A stretch of 64,000 nucleotides of DNA from Ga0077555 sp963746315 (lineage in GTDB: Bacteria > Pseudomonadota > Alphaproteobacteria > Rhizobiales > Hyphomicrobiaceae), in the NCBI GenBank assembly GCA_963746315.1, contig CAVVAR010000010.1, positions 310,001 through 374,000 of the forward strand. The letters are read 5' to 3'. Under the pieces are notes generated by a model that was not told where the DNA came from, searched no databases, and saw only the letters and a list, made by a program, of their open reading frames with translations. Below, in pieces: positions 8,836 through 17,249 of the stretch (position 1 is its first letter; each line of letters starts with the position of its first letter). Made by a program: the position numbers and the translations under genes.

Positions 8836-9318
8836 TCAGCGCCCCTTCACATCCCAGAAATCGCCGCGGAAATAGAGGAGCGGCTGCGCGTCCTCACGGA
8901 AACGCCCGTCCCGGACGCGACCGATGAAGATCGAGTGGGTCTGGAATTCGTGCTCGTCGGCAAGCTCGCAATCGAGGCTTGCAAGGGAGCCCTTCAAGGC
9001 CGGTGCGCCGGTGACCAGGGTTTCCCAGGCATCAGCGTCGAAGCGCGCCTCGCCTTCGACGATCTTGGTCGAGAAGCGCTTGGCGAGCTCGAAATGATCC
9101 TGCGCCAGGATGTTCACGCCGAAGCACTTGGCGGCACGGATGGGCGCGTGCGCGCTGGCATTGCGGTTGACGCAGATCAGCACCGTCGGCGGCGAGTCGG
9201 TGAGCGAGCACATGGCCGTTGCCGTGAGGCCCGTGCGGTTGCCCGGACTGCCCACGGTGATGATGGTGACGGCCCCTGCCTGATGGCGCATGAGGCTCTT
9301 GAACTTGGCGCTGTCCAT
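8836..9318 (-). CDS. Flavin reductase family protein
   Basis: This 160-residue protein has the flavin-reductase/FMN-binding split-barrel signature: AGAVTIITVGSPGNRTGLTATAMCSLTDSPPTVLICVN, then FGVNILA and the HSIFIGRV...PLLYFRGDFW ending. Such proteins use NAD(P)H to make free reduced FMN for partner monooxygenases. The start at 9318 (MDSAKFKSLMR) has a GGAG site; an upstream TTG at 9345 is less likely. It follows the LLM-class monooxygenase gene on the same strand by 143 bp, the usual two-component arrangement. Confidence 0.93.
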   Translation of the reverse strand: MDSAKFKSLMRHQAGAVTIITVGSPGNRTGLTATAMCSLTDSPPTVLICVNRNASAHAPIRAAKCFGVNILAQDHFELAKRFSTKIVEGEARFDADAWETLVTGAPALKGSLASLDCELADEHEFQTHSIFIGRVRDGRFREDAQPLLYFRGDFWDVKGR

Positions 9319-9461
9319 GTCGGCGTGCTCCGGGCGCGATATCAAGGTCCGGCTTCAGCCTGGCAGCGCAGGCACAGCCTTCGATGTGCTGACGACGTCG
9401 GCGTCGAGACAGCCGTGTCAGGCTAAAGCCAGACACCGCCCCGCCGCAATGGCTCTCGCTC

Positions 9462-10823
9462 TCACGCCCTGGGCTTCCAGTCGCCGGACTGAGCCTTCGG
9501 CAGACCGAGGTTCTCGCGCAGCGTCTTGCCCTTGTAGTCCTTGTGGTAGAGGCCGCGGCGCTGAAGCTCGGGCACGACGAGGCGAACGAAATCCTCGTAG
9601 GCACCGGGGATGTGGGTTGCAGCCACCACGAAGCCATCGCAGCAGGTCCCGAACCACTCCTCGAGGCCGTCGGCGATCTCCTTGGGCGTGCCGACGAACC
9701 GGGGGAACTCGCGGACCGTCCCGCGGCTGGAGAACTGGACGAAATCGCGGATGGTGGGGTTCTTCTTCCCGGACAAGGTCGTGACGCGGTCGATGATGGC
9801 ACGCAGGCCGCTGACGCCTGCCAGCTCCTCATCGGTGAAGCTGGAATCCATGGGCTTCGAGTAGAAATCGAAGTTCAAAGCCTCCGACAGCAACGCCAGG
9901 CCATCGACGGGCTTAGCAAGCTGATCGATGAGGGCCATCTTGTCCTCGGCCATCGCTTTTGACTCGCCCGGCACGACATAGATCGCCGGCGCCACGGCCA
10001 CGCTGGCGGGGTCGCGACCCTCCTTGGCGACCATCGCCTTGAAGTTGTCGTAGGTTTTCTTGCCGATCTCGAGGTTCGGCAGCACCCAGAAGACGAGCTC
10101 GCCCCAGCGCGCCGAGAAAGCCTGGCCCCGTCCCGACTGGCCGGCCTGGATGACGACCGGGCGTCCTTGAGCCGAGCGCGGCACCGTGAACGGACCCTTG
10201 GAGCTGTACCACTTGCCCTTGTGCTCGAGCCGATGGACCTTCTCGGGGTGCGCAAACAGGCCCTGCTCCTTGTCGACGACGATGGCGTCGTCCTCCCAGG
10301 TGTCCCAGTGGCCGAGCACGACCTCCATGAACTCGTCGGCCATGTCGTACCTGAGATCGTGCTCCACATGGGAGACCTGGCCCATGTTGTGCGCCTCGCT
10401 GTCGTTGAGCGAGGTGACGACATTCCAGGCGGCCCGGCCACCGACCATCAAGTCGAGCGTCGCCATCACGCGGGCGACGTGGAACGGCTGATAGTAGGTC
10501 GTGGAATAGGTGGACCCGAGCCCCAGGTTCTTTGTCACCATCCCCATGCAGGCGAGTATCGTGACGGGGTCCATCTTGACGACGCGGGCGCCGTTCCTCA
10601 CGGCCTCGCGGTGATCGTTGCCGAGGATGTCCGGCATGGCGAGGCGGTCATCGAAGAAGCACAGGTGGAACTTGCCGTACTCGAGCGTCTGCGCAATCCG
10701 CTGGTAATACTCCGGACCGAGGAAGTCGGTCGCCGATTGGGGATGGCGCCAGGAGCCGATGTAGTTCGAGCAGTTCTGAGCCTGCATGAACCCGACCAGG
10801 GTCATCTCGCGCTTACGGGCCAT
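9462..10823 (-). CDS. LLM class flavin-dependent monooxygenase (NtaA/SnaA/DszA family)
   Basis: This 453-residue TIM-barrel oxidoreductase uses FMNH2 and O2. The family is recognised from the N-terminus (GFMQAQNCSNYIGSWRHP), LEYGKFHLCFFDDRLAMPD, GLGSTYSTTYYQPFHVARVMATLDLMVGGRAAWNVVTS, and QAGQSGRGQAFSARWGELVFW. Relatives oxidise aminopolycarboxylates, dibenzothiophene sulfone or antibiotic precursors; the substrate here is unknown. The partner reductase is the next gene. It is divergent from the GbsR-like regulator gene across about 195 bp, so control by that regulator is possible. Confidence 0.92.
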   Translation of the reverse strand: MARKREMTLVGFMQAQNCSNYIGSWRHPQSATDFLGPEYYQRIAQTLEYGKFHLCFFDDRLAMPDILGNDHREAVRNGARVVKMDPVTILACMGMVTKNLGLGSTYSTTYYQPFHVARVMATLDLMVGGRAAWNVVTSLNDSEAHNMGQVSHVEHDLRYDMADEFMEVVLGHWDTWEDDAIVVDKEQGLFAHPEKVHRLEHKGKWYSSKGPFTVPRSAQGRPVVIQAGQSGRGQAFSARWGELVFWVLPNLEIGKKTYDNFKAMVAKEGRDPASVAVAPAIYVVPGESKAMAEDKMALIDQLAKPVDGLALLSEALNFDFYSKPMDSSFTDEELAGVSGLRAIIDRVTTLSGKKNPTIRDFVQFSSRGTVREFPRFVGTPKEIADGLEEWFGTCCDGFVVAATHIPGAYEDFVRLVVPELQRRGLYHKDYKGKTLRENLGLPKAQSGDWKPRA

Positions 10824-10982
10824 CGTCGTCGTCCTCTGGGCAGCCTGGGCATTGTGCGGTTATGTCCGGACAAGGGCGATACGCTGTTTTCGGCCTCGCG
10901 TCATGCCTTTGTCGCGCGCATGCGCCGATTAGTGGCGGCACCGCGCCGTCCATTGTCCTGACCTCGATCAAGCGAGCGGCGA

Positions 10983-11011
10983 TAGACAAGTGCGCTGACT
11001 TGGCCTATATT
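10983..11011 (+). promoter_or_regulatory. Promoter of the GbsR/MarR-like regulator, apparently leaderless
   Basis: TAGACA and TATATT are separated by exactly 17 bp. The -10 box ends at 11011, seven bases before the ATG at 11018, so transcription should start at or next to the start codon. No Shine-Dalgarno sequence precedes this ATG. Both facts suggest a leaderless mRNA. The -10 box abuts and shares one base with the palindrome at 11011-11026, so a bound protein there would block RNA polymerase. Confidence 0.55.
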
Positions 11012-11026
11012 TCTGTCATGACAGAA
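11011..11026. promoter_or_regulatory. 16-bp perfect palindromic operator, copy 1
   Basis: TTCTGTCATGACAGAA is identical to its reverse complement. Its central ATG (11018-11020) is the start codon of the regulator gene. An identical copy lies at 11642-11657 over the start codon of the next gene. Two perfect copies 631 bp apart, each at a gene start, make chance unlikely and point to the site bound by the encoded regulator. Confidence 0.75.
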
Positions 11027-11620
11027 AAGACAGTACATAAAGCGCCTATGCCCCCCGCCGTGCAGCGGTTCGTTCTGCACTGGGGCGAGATGGGGCAGGT
11101 CTGGGGTGTCAACCGCTCGATCGGGCAGATCCATGCGCTGCTTTATCTCTCAGGCAGGCCGCTGACCGCGGAGGACATTGCCGAGACGCTCTCGCTGGCG
11201 CGCTCCAACGTGTCCAACTCGCTCAAGGAGCTGCAGGCCTGGAACCTGATCCGGCGCGTGCAGATGCTCGGCGACCGGCGCGACTTTTTCGAGGCCGAGG
11301 CCGATCTCTGGGAGATGGTCACGCGCATCGCTGAAGGCCGGAAAGCCAGGGAGTTGGACCCCACGATCGCCACGCTGAGGGCCTGCATGGCGGAGGCCGA
11401 CGCCGACCGCTTCATGGACGGCAAAGCCAAGGAGCGGATCCAGTCCATGCTCGGCTTCGTCGAGATGATCGACAAGTGGGCCAACGACATGCGGCGGGTA
11501 CCGCGGTCGAAACTCATGCTGCTGATGCGCCTTGGCAGCGCAGTCCTGCGGTTTCTTCCGGCCAGGGCGGAGTCCGCCGATGCGCCGGGTAAGGGCGACG
11601 ATGCGCCCGGGAAGGCTTGA
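11018..11620 (+). CDS. GbsR/MarR family winged-helix transcriptional regulator
   Basis: This 200-residue protein has a winged helix-turn-helix near residues 35-90 (IHALLYLSGRPLTAEDIAETLSLARSNVSNSLKELQAWNLIRRVQMLGDRRDFFEAEADLWEM), matching the GbsR-like MarR group, followed by a helical dimerisation tail. The ATG at 11018 is chosen because it lies in the palindrome and matches the layout of the next gene (both proteins begin MTE). Autoregulation through the palindrome is inferred. It precedes the DUF4166 gene by 28 bp. Effector unknown. Confidence 0.88.
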   Translation: MTEKTVHKAPMPPAVQRFVLHWGEMGQVWGVNRSIGQIHALLYLSGRPLTAEDIAETLSLARSNVSNSLKELQAWNLIRRVQMLGDRRDFFEAEADLWEMVTRIAEGRKARELDPTIATLRACMAEADADRFMDGKAKERIQSMLGFVEMIDKWANDMRRVPRSKLMLLMRLGSAVLRFLPARAESADAPGKGDDAPGKA

Positions 11621-11641
11621 CCCCGTTTTTTGTGAGGACAT

Positions 11642-11657
11642 TTCTGTCATGACAGAA
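11642..11657. promoter_or_regulatory. 16-bp perfect palindromic operator, copy 2
   Basis: This is a second exact TTCTGTCATGACAGAA, again with its central ATG (11649-11651) serving as a start codon, here of the DUF4166 gene. A GAGG ribosome binding site lies 11 bases upstream of the ATG. A TTGACC at 11617-11622 could be a -35 box, but no good -10 follows, so this copy may act as a secondary site or roadblock inside the operon. Confidence 0.72.
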
Positions 11658-12416
11658 TTATCCGTTAAAACAGCCAAGGCATATGCAGGGTTATTGGTCG
11701 CCCCTCGTGCGCCTGAACGGGCTCCTGTCGAATGCGCCACTGACGGAGCCACGGACAACCGATTTCGCGCCCTCGTAGGCGAGCTCGCGTGGCGTCGACT
11801 GCCCCACGCCGTACAGCGGCGCTTCGCTCGTCATGTGGCGGCAGGCGAAGCGCGCTTCTTTCGCGGAGAGGTCGTGGAAACGCGTCTCACATGGGCCGGA
11901 CGCACCCTCGCCCGGCTTGCCCGCCTCATCGGTGGCCCGCTGCCTGAGACCGATCGCGCGACCGGGCCGGCAACCGTGCTCGTCACGGAAAACCCCGAGC
12001 TTGGCGGACAGGTCTGGACGCGCACCTACACCCGCGCCGGCCGCTTCCCGCAGACGATCAACTCGGTGAAGCGCTTCTCCGGGCCGACCGGCCTCGAGGA
12101 GTATCTGGGATACGGTCTCGTCATGCGGCTGCGGCTCGGCGTCGAGGACGGATGCCTCGTCTTTCGCAGCGCCGGCTACGACGTCGAGCTGGGCGGCTGG
12201 CGCGTCGCCGTTCCGCGTTGTCTCACGCCGGGGACCTGCACCATCACCCATCGCGATCTCGGCGGCGGCGTCTTCGCTTTCACGCTTGAGCTGGTTCATC
12301 CCCGGCTCGGCCGGCTCGCCCTTCAGGTCGCGCATTTCGAGGAGGTCGGCGCGTACACCGTTGCCGCCGATGCGGCGGAGACGGAGCGCGCCGGCCTTGC
12401 CAGCGCCGCGGAATGA
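11649..12416 (+). CDS. DUF4166 domain protein
   Basis: This 255-residue protein has the DUF4166 pattern: a short RLP(H)AVQRRFARH start, then GEARFFRGEVVETRLTWAGRTLARLARLIGGPLPE, TENPELGGQVWTRTY, INSVKRFSGPTGLEEYLGYGLVMRLRLGVEDGCLVFRSAGY and a terminal FAFTLELVHPRLGRLALQVAHFEEV. The biochemical role of the family is unknown. In some genomes the domain is fused or adjacent to SDR proteins. It follows the regulator gene, and its ATG lies within the second palindrome, so it is the best candidate target of that regulator. An ATG at 11532 would overlap the regulator gene extensively and is rejected. Confidence 0.8.
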   Translation: MTELSVKTAKAYAGLLVAPRAPERAPVECATDGATDNRFRALVGELAWRRLPHAVQRRFARHVAAGEARFFRGEVVETRLTWAGRTLARLARLIGGPLPETDRATGPATVLVTENPELGGQVWTRTYTRAGRFPQTINSVKRFSGPTGLEEYLGYGLVMRLRLGVEDGCLVFRSAGYDVELGGWRVAVPRCLTPGTCTITHRDLGGGVFAFTLELVHPRLGRLALQVAHFEEVGAYTVAADAAETERAGLASAAE

Positions 12417-12513
12417 CGGCAAGGGATTGGATCCCGGTTGACGTAACCCCGGTCGCTTCACGGCGACTGGGGTATCGTTGCCGGATCAATCACTCGAGCC
12501 GTGGCCCAATCCG

Positions 12514-14676
12514 ATGCTTTCCTCCTCCGAACTGCTGATCGAGCTCTTTTCCGAAGAGATCCCGGCGCGCATGCAAGCCAAGGCCGCCGAGGACCTGCGG
12601 CGCCTCGTCGTCGAGGGCCTGAAAGGACGAGGTCTCGGCATCGGGGCGGCGATCGCGTTCGCTACGCCGCGGCGGCTGACGCTGGTCGTGCAGGACGTGC
12701 CGCCAATGTCGCCGGCGGTCTCGGAGGAGCGCAAGGGACCGCGGGTCGGAGCGCCGGACGCGGCCATTCAGGGATTCTTGAAGAGTGCGGGGCTCGGCTC
12801 GATCGAGCAGGCGCAGGTCGTCGAGGACGGCAAGAAGGGCAGCTACTACCTCGCTAAGATCGAGAAGCCCGGTCAGCCGGCGACGGTGCTGGTCGGCGAC
12901 GTATTGACGGAAACGCTCGAGAAATTCCCGTGGCCGAAGTCGCAGCGCTGGGGCTCGGGCAACTTCCACTGGGTGCGCCCGCTTCACTCGGTCATCTGCC
13001 TCTATGGCGGCAAGGTGGTACCGGTCGAGGTCGGTGGCGTCACGGCAAGCAACATCACCCGCGGCCACCGCTTCCACGGCAACGAGCCCTTCGAGGTTGA
13101 GAGCTTCGAGGACTACGGCACCAAGCTGAAGGCGGCCAAGGTGCTGCTGCCGTCGTCCGAGCGCGCCGAGATGATCCGCGAGCAGGCGTTGGCACTGGCG
13201 AAGAAGGCAGGGCTCGAGCTGGTCGAGGACGAGGCGCTGCTCGCCGAGAACGCGGGGCTGGCGGAATGGCCGCTTGTGCTGCTGGGAACGTTCGACGAGG
13301 AATTCCTGGCCGTGCCGGGCGAGTGCCTGACGACCTCGATGAAAAGCCACCAGAAGTGCTTCTCGCTGCGCGATCCCGAGACCGGCAAGCTCGCCAACAA
13401 GTTCCTGATGGTCTCGAACCTCATTCCGGCCGACGGCGGGCACGAGGTGATCGCCGGCAACGAGAAGGTCATTCGCGCCAGGCTTTCTGACGCCCGCTTC
13501 TTCTGGGAGCAGGATCTCAAGCGCCACCTCGAGCCGATGCATTTCGAGCTGAAGGGCATCACCTTCCACGAGAATCTCGGCACGCAATGGGACCGCATGG
13601 AGCGGATCACGGAGCTGGCTCGCCAGATCGCGGGCAGCGTCGACGCCGAGCCGGAACTTGCGGGGCGCGCGGCGCAACTGTGCAAGGCTGATCTCGTCTC
13701 GGGCATGGTCGGCGAGTTCCCCGAGTTGCAGGGACTGATGGGCCGCTACTACGCCGAGGCCGAGCACATGAACCCGAAGATCGCCGCGGCGATCGAGGAG
13801 CACTATAAGCCGCGCGGCCAGAGCGACACCGTGCCGACGGCGCCGGTCTCGATCGCGGTAGCCTTGGCCGACAAGCTCGACACGCTGGTCGGCTTCTGGG
13901 CCATCGGCGAGAAGCCGACCGGGAGCGGCGATCCGTATCAGCTTCGGCGCGCCGCCCTCGGCGTGATCCGGATCGTGCTTGAGAATGATTTAAGGGTGCC
14001 GCTGATGCCGCTGATAGAGGCCCACAGGCAGCGGGTTGGCGTCTCGATGCTCGGCGGGCTGCGCACGGATCTCACGGCCACCGAGGTGGAGAGGATCAGC
14101 CTCGCAACCGACGACCTTCTCTCCTTCTTTGCCGATCGCCTGAAAGTGCATCTCCGCGAAAAGGGCGCGCGCCACGACCTCATCGACGCCGTGTTCGCGC
14201 TGCCGCAAGAGGCGAGGAGAGCCGAAGGCGCGACAGGGAACGCAGCAACTCAGGACGATCTCGCGCTGATCGTGCGTCGTGTCGAGGCGCTGGACGACTT
14301 CCTCAAGACCGACGACGGCGCCAACCTGCTGGCTGGCGTCAAGCGCGCCGCCAATATCCTCTCAATCGAGGAGAAGAAGGACAAGACCACCTACGCCGAC
14401 GCCTACGACATCAAGCTCCTCGTCGAGAAAGAGGAAGCAGGCCTCGCCGCCGCCATCGAGCAGGCCAAGCAGGACACCGTCGCCGCGCTCAACGTGGAGA
14501 ACTTCACCGGCGCCATGAACGCGCTCGCCGACCTGCGCGGGCCGGTCGATGCCTTCTTCGAGAAGGTGACGGTCAACGCCCCCGATGCGGCACTGCGCGC
14601 GAATCGGCTGAAGCTCCTGTCCGAGATCCGGGCGGCAACACTGAATGTCGCCGATTTCTCCAAGATATCGGGGTGA
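12514..14676 (+). CDS. glyS: Glycine--tRNA ligase beta subunit
   Basis: This 720-residue beta chain of the heterotetrameric bacterial GlyRS begins LLIELFSEEIPARMQ and carries ATPRRLTLVV, FPWPKSQRWG, NFHWVRPLHS, CLTTSMKSHQKCFSL, NEKVIRARLSDARFFWEQDL, TFHENLGTQWDRM and the HD-like GRYYAEAEHMNPKIAAAIEEHYKPRGQSD region. A C-terminal DALR-type anticodon-binding segment follows (about 620-710). The length is normal. The start has no clear ribosome binding site. The alpha-subunit gene glyQ, normally just upstream, is absent; the regulator/DUF4166 pair occupies that place. Confidence 0.96.
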   Translation: MLSSSELLIELFSEEIPARMQAKAAEDLRRLVVEGLKGRGLGIGAAIAFATPRRLTLVVQDVPPMSPAVSEERKGPRVGAPDAAIQGFLKSAGLGSIEQAQVVEDGKKGSYYLAKIEKPGQPATVLVGDVLTETLEKFPWPKSQRWGSGNFHWVRPLHSVICLYGGKVVPVEVGGVTASNITRGHRFHGNEPFEVESFEDYGTKLKAAKVLLPSSERAEMIREQALALAKKAGLELVEDEALLAENAGLAEWPLVLLGTFDEEFLAVPGECLTTSMKSHQKCFSLRDPETGKLANKFLMVSNLIPADGGHEVIAGNEKVIRARLSDARFFWEQDLKRHLEPMHFELKGITFHENLGTQWDRMERITELARQIAGSVDAEPELAGRAAQLCKADLVSGMVGEFPELQGLMGRYYAEAEHMNPKIAAAIEEHYKPRGQSDTVPTAPVSIAVALADKLDTLVGFWAIGEKPTGSGDPYQLRRAALGVIRIVLENDLRVPLMPLIEAHRQRVGVSMLGGLRTDLTATEVERISLATDDLLSFFADRLKVHLREKGARHDLIDAVFALPQEARRAEGATGNAATQDDLALIVRRVEALDDFLKTDDGANLLAGVKRAANILSIEEKKDKTTYADAYDIKLLVEKEEAGLAAAIEQAKQDTVAALNVENFTGAMNALADLRGPVDAFFEKVTVNAPDAALRANRLKLLSEIRAATLNVADFSKISG

Positions 14677-14958
14677 ACGCGAGGGGGCCTTGCGCTTGGG
14701 CATCGAAGCTTGGCTCGGCCACTTCCCCCCTCCCCTCGACGGAGGCTATCGAGCCTGGCCCGGTCCCCCGACGGCATCCTTGGCCCTTTTCCGGCGGCGG
14801 GAGGCAGCTCTGATGACCCCTCCACGACGTTCCGCTGCGGGATCAACTGCGGGGTAACCATTTTCTGCGCCTAGTGAAAGCCGGGTGGCAAGGTGCGAGC
14901 GCGATTTCGCGGCTTCATGTCCTCGCCTTGTCTCGAGTCGGCGTTCCAGGAGTTTCGC
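14677..14958. other. Intergenic, no gene seen
   Basis: This gap between glyS and the spermidine-synthase-like gene holds C-rich sequence without a convincing ORF, hairpin or promoter. Only the AGGAG just before 14959 is recognisable. Confidence 0.5.
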
Positions 14959-17235
14959 ATGTCGCATGCCGTCAGAAGCACAGCTACGGCTTGGCAAGCG
15001 GATAATCTCACCCGGATCGTGGTCATAGCCTTCACCGCCGCGCTGTTCATGTCGGCGCTGCTGCTCTTCTCCGTGCAACCCATGTTCGCGCGGATGATCC
15101 TGCCGCATCTCGGTGGATCGCCATCGGTGTGGGCGGTCTCGCTCTGCTTCTTCCAGGCCGTCCTGCTGGGGGGCTACACCTACGCCCACCTTCTGGAGCG
15201 CATCGGCAACCGCCGCATCGCGCTCGCGGTGCATCTGGTGCTGCTGACGTCGGCCGCGCTCGCACTGCCCTTCGCCGTGCCAGCCGATACCGACGTCTCG
15301 GGCGGAAACCTCTATCTCTCGGTCGTCGTCATTCTGGCGGTCGGCGTCGGCTTGCCGTTCTTCGCGATATCGGCGAACGCCCCCCTGCTACAGTCGTGGT
15401 TCGCCCAGTCGGGCCATCCGCGTGCGGCGGACCCCTATTTCCTTTACGGCGCATCGAACATCGGATCGCTGGCGGCATTGCTGGCCTATCCCGTCCTCGT
15501 CGAGCCGAGCCTCGGCCTCGGCTCGCAAGCCGTGATGTGGATGGGTGGCTTCGTCGTCCTGATCGCGCTCATCGGGGCGAGCGGCATGCTGGGCCTTGCG
15601 CTGTGGCCCCACGAGGAGGCCGCGACCTCGGCCGAGACGCGTCCCATGCAGCCCACGAGCTGGAGCCAGCGTGGCACGTGGATCGGCCTCGCCTTTGTGC
15701 CGTCGGGCCTTCTTGTCGCCTTCACAAGCTACCTGACGACCGACATCGCCTCGGCGCCCTTCCTCTGGGTGCTGCCGCTGGCGCTGTTCCTGTCGACATT
15801 CATCTTCGTCTTCAAGGATACGCCTCCTATCCCGCACGCCGCGTTCCTTGCCGTGCAGACGGTGGCCGTGGTCGGCGCGCTCGCCGGTCTCGCCGCATCG
15901 TCGGGTGGCGGCTGGGTGCTCGGCGTGTCGATGGGCTTCCTCGCCTTTTTCGTGACGTCGATGGTGTGTCACCGCGAGCTCTATCTCGCCCGGCCGGATC
16001 GCGCGCATCTCACAGAGTTCTATATGTGGATGTCGCTCGGCGGTGTGCTCGGCGGCGTGTTCGCCGCGATCATCGCCCCCCAGATCTTCAACAGCATCCA
16101 CGAGTTCCCGCTGCTGCTCATCCTCGGATTGGCCGCACGACCCGGCGTGCGTCAGGCGCTCGGCGACAGCAGTGAAAGGCTCGCCGCAGTTCGCATGCCG
16201 CTCCTGCTTCTCGCCGCGATCGCGATTTGCGCCGTGGTGCTGCGCAGCATGACGCTGCCGGAGCTGGCGCTGCGCTTTGCCTACTTGCCGGTGATCGCCA
16301 TCCTCGGTGTTCTCATGGTCGCCTCGACCGAGCGACCCCTACGCCTGGTCGCGCTGGCGTGTGTTGCCGGCCTCAGCCTCGTGCTGTTGCCCTCGACATT
16401 CAGCCGCGGCATTACGGAGCGTGGATTCTTCGGTGTGCTCAGGGTCGTCACGTCCGCCGACGGCAGCACGCGCGCGCTGATGCACGGGACCACACTGCAC
16501 GGCGGCGAGCGCCTCAAGGACAAATCCGGCAATCCGGTAGTCCAACCCGAGCCCGCGGCCTACTACCATCACGAAGGTCCGCTCGCTCGAGCCATCGAAA
16601 CCGCCCGCAGCCTGCACGCCGGATCGGCACGGCCGTTTACCGCTGGCATCGTAGGCCTTGGAGCGGGCGCAATGGCCTGCCACTCCCGCGCCAACGAAAC
16701 CTGGCGTTTCTACGAGATCGACCAATTGGTGGTGCGGATCGCGTCCAATCCGGAGATGTTCACATATCTCGCCAAGTGCCGTCCGGGCGCTGACATCGTC
16801 CTAGGTGACGCGCGCCTGACCGTCTCGCGCGAGCCCAGCGGCACGTTCGACTATCTCGCCATCGATGCATTCTCGTCCGATGCCGTGCCGGTGCACCTCA
16901 TCACGCGTGAGGCGATCGCCATGTATCTCGATCGCTTGACGCCGTCGGGCATCCTGGCGATGCACGTCTCGAACCGTCACATGAACCTCGAGGAAGTGGC
17001 CTCCACCACGGCACTTGCAGTGCCCGGCGCGCATGTCGCCGTCGTGGCACACATGCCACCCCGGGATAGCGACGCGACGCCGAGCCGCGTGGTGCTCGTC
17101 GCGCGCTCGGAAGCCGCCATCGCGCGCGTTCTCGCATGGCCCGATGCGAAGGCCGCCCCGAGAAGCGTGGTGGCGCCATGGACCGACGACTATGCGAACG
17201 TGCTCGCCGCGATCTGGCGGCGGTACATCCGCTAG
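14959..17235 (+). CDS. Fused MFS-like membrane domain / spermidine synthase-like protein
   Basis: The protein has 758 residues. About 480 N-terminal residues hold some 12-13 membrane helices (FTAALFMSALLLFSVQPMFARMILPHLGGSPSVWAVS at the front, a family hallmark). The C-terminal part is a Rossmann-type aminopropyltransferase-like domain (IVGLGAGAMACHS, FYEIDQLVVRIA, IVLGDARLTVS, FDYLAIDAFSSDAVPVHLITREA). Polyamine synthesis is not assured, since many fused members have unknown substrates. The start at 14959 has an AGGAG site; ATGs at 14893 and 14917 are less well placed. The gene stands alone and converges with the metallohydrolase gene. Confidence 0.88.
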   Translation: MSHAVRSTATAWQADNLTRIVVIAFTAALFMSALLLFSVQPMFARMILPHLGGSPSVWAVSLCFFQAVLLGGYTYAHLLERIGNRRIALAVHLVLLTSAALALPFAVPADTDVSGGNLYLSVVVILAVGVGLPFFAISANAPLLQSWFAQSGHPRAADPYFLYGASNIGSLAALLAYPVLVEPSLGLGSQAVMWMGGFVVLIALIGASGMLGLALWPHEEAATSAETRPMQPTSWSQRGTWIGLAFVPSGLLVAFTSYLTTDIASAPFLWVLPLALFLSTFIFVFKDTPPIPHAAFLAVQTVAVVGALAGLAASSGGGWVLGVSMGFLAFFVTSMVCHRELYLARPDRAHLTEFYMWMSLGGVLGGVFAAIIAPQIFNSIHEFPLLLILGLAARPGVRQALGDSSERLAAVRMPLLLLAAIAICAVVLRSMTLPELALRFAYLPVIAILGVLMVASTERPLRLVALACVAGLSLVLLPSTFSRGITERGFFGVLRVVTSADGSTRALMHGTTLHGGERLKDKSGNPVVQPEPAAYYHHEGPLARAIETARSLHAGSARPFTAGIVGLGAGAMACHSRANETWRFYEIDQLVVRIASNPEMFTYLAKCRPGADIVLGDARLTVSREPSGTFDYLAIDAFSSDAVPVHLITREAIAMYLDRLTPSGILAMHVSNRHMNLEEVASTTALAVPGAHVAVVAHMPPRDSDATPSRVVLVARSEAAIARVLAWPDAKAAPRSVVAPWTDDYANVLAAIWRRYIR

Positions 17236-17249
17236 CTCTACTTGGGGAA

